Assembly: GCA_018897225.1 (NCBI GenBank)
Contig: JAHILC010000273.1
Coordinates: 1 to 13,619, forward strand
Direction of reading: 5' to 3'
Source of the DNA: Actinomycetota bacterium
Lineage (GTDB): Bacteria; Actinomycetota; Humimicrobiia; Humimicrobiales; Humimicrobiaceae
DNA length: 13,619 nucleotides
Under the pieces are notes generated by a model. The model had not been told where the DNA came from, ran no database searches, and saw only the letters and a list, made by a program, of their open reading frames with translations. The position numbers and the translations under genes were made by a program. This document shows positions 8,802-13,619 of the stretch, in pieces (the first letter of the stretch is position 1; the number at the start of each line of letters is the position of its first letter).

Positions 8802-9602
8802 ATGCAGGTAAGCGTGAAAAAATCAGACAAAGAAAAATTAATATTAGAGGGGTTTGTAACTATAATTGCAGGTCCCTGCGCAATCGAAAGCTGGGAACAG
8901 CTTGATACAATTGCAGGAATTGTTAAAAAAAGCGGTCTTAATTTTTTGAGGGGAGGAGCTTTCAAACCAAGAACATCTCCGTACAGCTTCCAAGGCCTTG
9001 AACATCAGGGGCTGGAATTATTAAATGAAGTTGGCAGGAAATACGGGCTTAAAACTGTTACAGAAGTTACTGAGGCAGAAACAGTTGAAGAAACTGCAAA
9101 ATATGTGGATGTTCTGCAGATAGGTACCAGAAACATGTCAAATTTTGCATTGCTCAAAAAAGTTGGTAAAGTTGCTCATGAACAGAATAAGACAGTGATT
9201 TTGAAAAGGGGCTGGGCTTCAACTATCAAAGAGTGGCTTCTTGCAGTGGAATACATATCTTCAGCAGGAGATGTTGAAATAGTTCTCTGCGAGCGCGGCA
9301 TCAGGACTTTTGAACCTTACACCAGGTTCACCCTCGATTTGTCAGCCGTCCCTGTTATAAAAAAGCTAAGCAAGCTGCCAATAATAATAGACCCGTCTCA
9401 TGCAGTCGGGCAGAGCGATCTGGTTATTCCTATGAGCAGGGCTGCTATTGCTGTCGGCGCAGATGGTTTGATTGTTGAGATCCATAATGAACCTGAAAAA
9501 GCTTTATGTGATGGCCAGCAATCTCTTGATGAAAAACAAACCAAAGAAATGCTTCATCAGGTGGAATATATCGCCAAATTTTTTGGTAAGATGATAAGAT
9601 AA
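8802..9602 (+). CDS. aroF: 3-deoxy-7-phosphoheptulonate (DAHP) synthase, type I-beta, without regulatory domain
   Basis: The enzyme condenses phosphoenolpyruvate and erythrose-4-phosphate to DAHP, the first step of the shikimate pathway. The 266-residue product is the bare catalytic barrel: [10 protein letters not shown] (21-30), [17 protein letters not shown] (50-66), [33 protein letters not shown] and the C-terminal CDGQQSL. Metal ligands should be Cys26, His200, Glu226 and Asp237. KPRTSPYSF separates it from the related KDO-8-phosphate synthases. It lacks the N-terminal ferredoxin-like domain of the Thermotoga enzyme and the fused chorismate mutase of the Bacillus enzyme. The ATG at 8802 has only a weak upstream site; a GTG at 8814 is an alternative. 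It is co-directional with aroQ, so feedback control through that mutase in trans is possible. Confidence 0.95.
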   Translation: MQVSVKKSDKEKLILEGFVTIIAGPCAIESWEQLDTIAGIVKKSGLNFLRGGAFKPRTSPYSFQGLEHQGLELLNEVGRKYGLKTVTEVTEAETVEETAKYVDVLQIGTRNMSNFALLKKVGKVAHEQNKTVILKRGWASTIKEWLLAVEYISSAGDVEIVLCERGIRTFEPYTRFTLDLSAVPVIKKLSKLPIIIDPSHAVGQSDLVIPMSRAAIAVGADGLIVEIHNEPEKALCDGQQSLDEKQTKEMLHQVEYIAKFFGKMIR

Positions 9603-9622
9603 CAATACCTTCATCGATTTCT

Positions 9623-9651
9623 TTGCAAAAGCTTCTTATTTCATATTTTAT
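9623..9651 (+). promoter_or_regulatory. Weak candidate promoter before the helicase gene
   Basis: TTGCAA (9623-9628) and TTTTAT (9646-9651) are separated by 17 bases in the 75-base gap after aroF. Both boxes match only partly, and the region is AT-rich. It is the largest gap in the plsY-to-CDF run and the only obvious place for an internal promoter. Confidence 0.25.
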
Positions 9652-9677
9652 AAATAAAATTAATTTTTTAAAAAATA

Positions 9678-11867
9678 ATGGATTTAGAAAAACATTTAAA
9701 CCCGCAGCAGGTCAAGGCTGTAAAAAGTATAAAAAATCCTCTGCTTATAATTGCAGGCGCAGGAAGCGGCAAGACAAGAGTTCTAACCTATAAGATTGCA
9801 TATCTTATAAAAGAGATTGGCGTTGACCCTTTCAATATACTGGCAATTACTTTTACAAATAAAGCTGCTCGTGAAATGAAGAAACGGGTTATTGAACTGG
9901 TTGGAAAAGTCGGAGAAATAATGTGGGTCAGCACTTTTCATTCATTTTGCGCAAAAGTTTTAAGGTATGAGATTCACCATCTGGGCATTCCAAGTAATTT
10001 TGTAATCTATGATGAAAGTGATCAGACAAGTCTTACCTCAAAATGTCTTATTGAGCTTGATATAGATAATAAAAGGTTTCCACCCAAAGCTATACATGCA
10101 GTCATAAGCGATGCCAAAAACAGGCTCATAGATTATGAAACTTATTCAAGGGAAGCTAGCGATTATTATGAAAAGGTTGTATCCAGGGTCTACCCGCTTT
10201 ACCAGCAAAAATTGATTAAGGCTGATGCGCTGGATTTTGATGATCTGCTCATGTACATGGTGGATATATTAAGGCTTTACCCCGATGTTTTAAAAAAATA
10301 CCAGGAAAAATTCAAATATATCCTTGTGGATGAATTTCAGGATACAAATATTGCTCAGAACGAGCTGATATTGCTGCTTGCTGCCAGATATAAAAATATC
10401 TATGTAGTTGGAGATGATGACCAGAGTATTTACAGCTGGAGAGGAGCTATGATTGAGAATATTATAAGCTTTGACAAGAATTTTGATAAAACTGAGGTAA
10501 TAAAGCTTGAGCAAAATTACCGGTCCACAAAAAATATACTTTCAGCAGCAAATTTTTTAATAAGCAATAATGAAAGCCGTAAAAAAAAGAAACTGTGGAC
10601 TGACAATATTGAAGGTGACTTGATTTCCAAATACATGGCTTCCGATGAAAAAGAAGAGGTTGCATTCATAGTTGGAAAGATAAAAAAAATCGTGGAAGAA
10701 AATTCCAGGATGTACAGGGATTTTGCAATTTTTTACAGAACAAACGCACAGTCAAGAGCGGTTGAAGAATTCCTGATAAAGGAGAACATACCATACAAGA
10801 TTTATGGGGGGCTTCGATTTTACGACAGGAAGGAAATTAAGGACATGCTGGCTTACCTTAAACTGATTTCAAACCCAAAAGACCTTATCAGCCTGCTCAG
10901 GGTAGTAAATGTTCCTTTAAGAAAAATAGGCAAGAGCACCCTGAATTCGATAGAAAAATTTGCAATTAAAAAGAAAATGACATTTATAGAGGCTTTTTAC
11001 GCCAGCAGTGAAATCAATACAATCAACCAGAAAACAAAGGAACGGATTAATCAATTTCAGGATATGATCAGCGATTTCAGAAATTTTGCCGTTGAACATG
11101 GTGTTGATGAAACTCTTCAAAAAGTATGGGAAGTTACGGGATACATGAAGGAGTTTGAATTTGAGAATACGATAGATGCAATGAACAGGGTTGAAAACTT
11201 AAAAGAGTTTCTTACTGTTACAAAAGAATATGAGCATAAGACCTTTTTAAATAACGAATCTGGCGCTCCCAGCAGCCTTGCAAGACTTGATGGATTTCTT
11301 GAAGAAGTTTCACTTTTGACAGATATAGATAATTATGATGAATCAATGGACGCCCTGGTTCTCATGACTCTCCACAATGCAAAAGGGCTGGAATTTCCTG
11401 TAGTGTTTATTATTGGCATGGAAGAGGGGATATTTCCTCATTCCAGAAGCATGAACAGCATGCCTGAACTTGAGGAAGAGCGAAGGCTTTGTTATGTTGG
11501 CATTACGAGGGCAAAAGAAAAAGTTTTCCTGACATCAGCATTAAGCCACAGCATATATGGTGATACCAGCTTTAAGGTTTTATCAAGGTTCATAAGAGAG
11601 ATTCCCCAAAACCTGATTATCGATGAGAATATAATAGAAGCTGAAAATAGAAGCAAGAGCAGGGGTGCCAAAAGGTCTGGCGCTGGCCATTCCGATAGTG
11701 AGGATTATTCTGAAGGCGACCTGATAGAACATAAAATGTGGGGCAGAGGGGAAGTTTTAAAAGTTAAAATATTGAAAGACGATATTGAAATAGATGTTGT
11801 TTTTGACCAGGTGGGCTTAAAGCATCTGCTTGTCAGTTTTGCGCCCATAAAAAAGATAGACTTATGA
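9678..11867 (+). CDS. pcrA: PcrA/UvrD-type ATP-dependent DNA helicase
   Basis: This is a superfamily 1A helicase that unwinds DNA 3' to 5' in nucleotide excision and mismatch repair and clears proteins or stalled complexes from DNA. The 729-residue product carries the ordered motifs: Q-motif LNPQQ (7-11), Walker A AGAGSGKT (26-33), TFTNKAAREMK, TFHSF, Walker B DEFQDTN (218-224), GDDDQSIYSWRG (245-256), LEQNYRST, YRTNAQSR, MTLHNAKGLEFPVVF and EEERRLCYVGITRAKE. The C-terminal segment GDLIEHKMWGRGEVLKVK resembles the Tudor-like domain of PcrA that contacts RNA polymerase, which favours PcrA/UvrD over Rep. The ATG at 9678 follows an A/T-only stretch with no Shine-Dalgarno sequence. No upstream in-frame start fits better, because the protein begins normally at MDLEKHLNPQQ. 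Confidence 0.97.
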   Translation: MDLEKHLNPQQVKAVKSIKNPLLIIAGAGSGKTRVLTYKIAYLIKEIGVDPFNILAITFTNKAAREMKKRVIELVGKVGEIMWVSTFHSFCAKVLRYEIHHLGIPSNFVIYDESDQTSLTSKCLIELDIDNKRFPPKAIHAVISDAKNRLIDYETYSREASDYYEKVVSRVYPLYQQKLIKADALDFDDLLMYMVDILRLYPDVLKKYQEKFKYILVDEFQDTNIAQNELILLLAARYKNIYVVGDDDQSIYSWRGAMIENIISFDKNFDKTEVIKLEQNYRSTKNILSAANFLISNNESRKKKKLWTDNIEGDLISKYMASDEKEEVAFIVGKIKKIVEENSRMYRDFAIFYRTNAQSRAVEEFLIKENIPYKIYGGLRFYDRKEIKDMLAYLKLISNPKDLISLLRVVNVPLRKIGKSTLNSIEKFAIKKKMTFIEAFYASSEINTINQKTKERINQFQDMISDFRNFAVEHGVDETLQKVWEVTGYMKEFEFENTIDAMNRVENLKEFLTVTKEYEHKTFLNNESGAPSSLARLDGFLEEVSLLTDIDNYDESMDALVLMTLHNAKGLEFPVVFIIGMEEGIFPHSRSMNSMPELEEERRLCYVGITRAKEKVFLTSALSHSIYGDTSFKVLSRFIREIPQNLIIDENIIEAENRSKSRGAKRSGAGHSDSEDYSEGDLIEHKMWGRGEVLKVKILKDDIEIDVVFDQVGLKHLLVSFAPIKKIDL

Positions 11868-11882
11868 TTTAACATATTTATT

Positions 11883-12863
11883 ATGGAACATAATCATCCT
11901 CCAAAAAAAAAGTTGCAGCATGCCCATCAAGAGCATGATAACCACTCCCACGAAAATCACAGGCACGACTTCAGGTCTTATGAAAGAAAAAGGCTGCTTA
12001 TTACAATAGTTCTTACCGGTACCATGATGATTGCAGAAATACTTGGTGGAATTTTTACGGGCAGCCTTGCGTTAATGTCGGATGCCGGCCATATGCTGAC
12101 CCATGCATTTGCCCTGCTTATCAGCTTCCTTGCAATTCTTTATGCCTGCAGACCTGCAACAAAAGATAAAAGCTTTGGTTTTTACAGGGCGGAAATACTT
12201 GCAGCATTGCTTAACGGTATAACATTGCTTGTAATAACCGGATTTATTTTATGGGAAGCCTACAAGCGCATTTTAACTCCCAGGCCTATAGCTGCTAAGG
12301 AAATGATAATAATTGGGGTGGTCGGGCTTCTTGTAAATATAGCAACAGCATTATTGCTTTGGAAGGTAAGCAAGGAAAGCTTAAATGTCAGGAGTGCATT
12401 CATTCATATGCTGGGTGATACCGGTTCATCAGTCGGAGTAGTTGTCGGCGCTTTCATAATTTATTTTACAGGTTTTTATATAATAGACTCTATTTTCTCA
12501 ATCATTATCGCAATACTAATACTGACCTGGTCTATTTCGCTGATAAGAGACTCGGTTCGAATATTAATGGAGTCAACCCCTAAAAATATTAGCGTTGGCG
12601 AGCTTAAAGCAGGCGTGATTGCACAAAATGCAAAAGTGAAAGATATCCATGACCTGCATGTCTGGGAAATAACGAGCAATATGTATTGCATGACTGCACA
12701 CATGGTAATCGAAGATATGAATGTAAGCCAGACTCAGCAGCTGCTTGATGAAATAAGCCACCACTTATTGGAAAAATACAATATCCAGCATCCAATTATT
12801 CAGTTTGAAACCGGCGGAGGCTTCGACCACGAGCAAGGCTGCAATCTTGATAAAAGATTATAA
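11883..12863 (+). CDS. Cation diffusion facilitator (zinc-type efflux), CzcD/ZitB-like
   Basis: CDF proteins are membrane antiporters that export Zn2+, Cd2+, Co2+ or similar ions in exchange for protons. The 326-residue product has a His-rich cytoplasmic N-terminus (nine His in the first 28 residues), then about six membrane segments, and a C-terminal cytoplasmic metal-sensing domain (about 240-315) containing DIHDLHVWEITSNMYCMTAH. The second segment carries SDAGHMLTH (66-74) and the fifth HMLGD (175-179). In most Zn-type members both sites read HxxxD; here the first is His70/His74, an Asp-to-His change. The gene begins 15 bases after pcrA with no Shine-Dalgarno sequence. Its stop lies within a TTATAA palindrome shared with the end of the convergent mntP remnant, so two metal-efflux genes once faced each other. 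Exact metal specificity cannot be read from the sequence. Confidence 0.95.
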   Translation: MEHNHPPKKKLQHAHQEHDNHSHENHRHDFRSYERKRLLITIVLTGTMMIAEILGGIFTGSLALMSDAGHMLTHAFALLISFLAILYACRPATKDKSFGFYRAEILAALLNGITLLVITGFILWEAYKRILTPRPIAAKEMIIIGVVGLLVNIATALLLWKVSKESLNVRSAFIHMLGDTGSSVGVVVGAFIIYFTGFYIIDSIFSIIIAILILTWSISLIRDSVRILMESTPKNISVGELKAGVIAQNAKVKDIHDLHVWEITSNMYCMTAHMVIEDMNVSQTQQLLDEISHHLLEKYNIQHPIIQFETGGGFDHEQGCNLDKRL

Positions 12864-13019
12864 CAAATGCTCTAACAATATCTTTGCGCCCAAACCTATT
12901 AAAATGATACCACCGATTATTTCAATCTTGCTTTTTATGAAACTTCCAGCTTTATGTCCGATGAAATAACCAGTCACTGAAAGTGCAAACGTAAAAAATC
13001 CAATTACTAACACTGCACA
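12858..13019 (-). pseudogene. mntP: C-terminal remnant of manganese efflux pump MntP
   Basis: Minus-strand translation from 13019 gives 53 residues ending at a TAA (12858-12860): AVLVIGFFTFALSVTGYFIG, HKAGSFIKSKIEIIGGIILI, GLGAKILLEHLL. From memory this aligns without gaps to the E. coli MntP C-terminus (ALAIG...LGMMVG...KAEILGGLVLIGIGVQIL), including the GG-x-x-LIG-x-G pattern of the last membrane helix. MntP is about 185-190 residues, so over two thirds, including the first repeat and its acidic membrane residues, are missing. There is no ATG or ribosome binding site. The fragment follows directly, in the same frame, after the stop codon of the ABC ATPase gene. Its end overlaps the CDF gene by six bases at TTATAA, which looks like an original convergent gene pair. 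It is probably a non-functional deletion remnant, or it marks an assembly join. Confidence 0.8.
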
Positions 13020-13619
13020 TTACAGCATATCCAGGATTTTTTCTTTGATTTTTATGAATTCTTTTGAAGTTAAAGTACTGCTTCCTCGAGGCTTTTTTAT
13101 ATTAACATCGAATATCTCTTTAACCACTGCCGGTCTTTTTGACAGCAAATAAATTCTGTCTGATAAGAATATTGCCTCATCTATATCATGGGTTATAAAA
13201 AGCACAGAAGCCTTAAGTTTTTCTAAAATCCCTAAAAGCCAAAGCTGCATTTTTCTCCTTGTTATAGCATCAAGACTGCCAAAAGGTTCATCTAGAAGCA
13301 TGATGTCATTAGCGAACAGGTAAGTTCGAAGGAGGGCAGCTCTCTGTTTCATTCCACCCGATAGCTGGCTTGGGTAATGATTTTCAAAACCTTCCAATCC
13401 AAAAAGCTTGAAGTATTTGCTTGCCTTTTCGCAAGACTGGCTTCTTTTAAAACCTTTTATTATCAAGGATATGCAAACATTATTTAATATGGTATTCCAT
13501 GGAAGCAGGAGGTCCTTTTGGTGCATGTAACTCACTCTGCCTGTTTTTCCAATATAGTTTTCACCTTCAATAAAGACCTGCCCTATGTCAGGTTTTTCAA
13601 GCCCGGAAATAATATCAAA
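13020..13619 (-). CDS. ABC transporter ATPase, nitrate/sulfonate/taurine type (5' end outside window)
   Basis: The frame is open from the right edge of the window; 199 residues are visible, beginning FDIISGLEKPDIGQV, which normally follows Walker A by a few residues. Walker A itself lies outside. Visible motifs are the Q-loop Gln34 in VSYMHQKDLLLPWNT, the signature LSGGMKQR (86-93), Walker B IMLLDEPFGSLD (106-117) and the H-loop His144 in FITHDIDEA. The LLPW segment and KRPAVVKEIFDVNIKKPR near the C-terminus are typical of the NrtD/SsuB/TauB/ThiZ group that energises uptake of nitrate, alkanesulfonates, taurine or pyrimidine precursors. The substrate cannot be told. A GTG at 13535 is inside the gene and is not the start. 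The C-terminal length looks complete (about 245 residues expected overall), although the stop lies exactly at the junction with the mntP remnant. Confidence 0.92.
   Translation of the reverse strand, partial: FDIISGLEKPDIGQVFIEGENYIGKTGRVSYMHQKDLLLPWNTILNNVCISLIIKGFKRSQSCEKASKYFKLFGLEGFENHYPSQLSGGMKQRAALLRTYLFANDIMLLDEPFGSLDAITRRKMQLWLLGILEKLKASVLFITHDIDEAIFLSDRIYLLSKRPAVVKEIFDVNIKKPRGSSTLTSKEFIKIKEKILDML

Noticed and set aside
8802..9602. KDO-8-phosphate synthase as an alternative to DAHP synthase
   Set aside because: The [11 protein letters not shown] motif is characteristic of DAHP synthase, and the adjacent chorismate mutase fits the shikimate pathway. No other lipopolysaccharide gene is present.
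13020..13535. ABC ATPase starting at the GTG at 13535
   Set aside because: The frame continues to the window edge with ATPase sequence (ISGLEKPDIGQV) that belongs between Walker A and the Q-loop, so the true start lies outside.

Overview
This is an AT-rich bacterial chromosome segment that carries mostly housekeeping genes. The gene content suggests a low-GC member of an actinobacterial-type lineage. The evidence is a GuaB3-type IMP dehydrogenase paralogue (best known from Actinobacteria and Cyanobacteria), an HrcA/CIRCE-controlled groES-groEL operon, PlsY-type phospholipid synthesis, and no outer-membrane or LPS genes. The placement is an inference from gene types and not a phylogeny.

Layout on the + strand from the left: the 3' end of tsaB, then tsaD (tRNA t6A modification). 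Next is a promoter with a near-perfect CIRCE operator driving groES-groEL, closed by a strong hairpin terminator. On the minus strand, alone between that terminator and a divergent promoter region, is a gene for a secreted or surface-anchored protein with an acidic Thr-rich linker, Ig/PKD-like modules and an unrecognised beta-rich C-terminus. A long co-directional + strand run follows: plsY, guaB3, guaA, aroQ (chorismate mutase), a short aroF-type DAHP synthase, a pcrA/uvrD helicase and a zinc-type CDF efflux transporter. Gaps in this run are 3 to 75 bases, so most of it may be one transcript. The genes cover membrane lipid initiation, GMP synthesis, entry to and branching of aromatic amino acid synthesis, DNA repair and metal efflux.

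At the right end the direction reverses. A minus-strand ABC transporter ATPase (NrtD/SsuB/TauB type, 5' end outside the window) stops at 13020. Immediately after its stop codon, in the same frame, lie about 53 codons matching only the C-terminus of the manganese efflux pump MntP. This remnant ends tail-to-tail with the CDF gene, overlapping it by six bases. It looks like the scar of a rearrangement (or an assembly join) that removed most of mntP, and it is the least ordinary feature here. I see no tRNA, rRNA, CRISPR array, insertion sequence, phage gene or complete undescribed system. The other points of interest are the orphan secreted protein, the split chorismate mutase/DAHP synthase pair, GuaB3 beside guaA, and a His-for-Asp change at a predicted CDF metal site.
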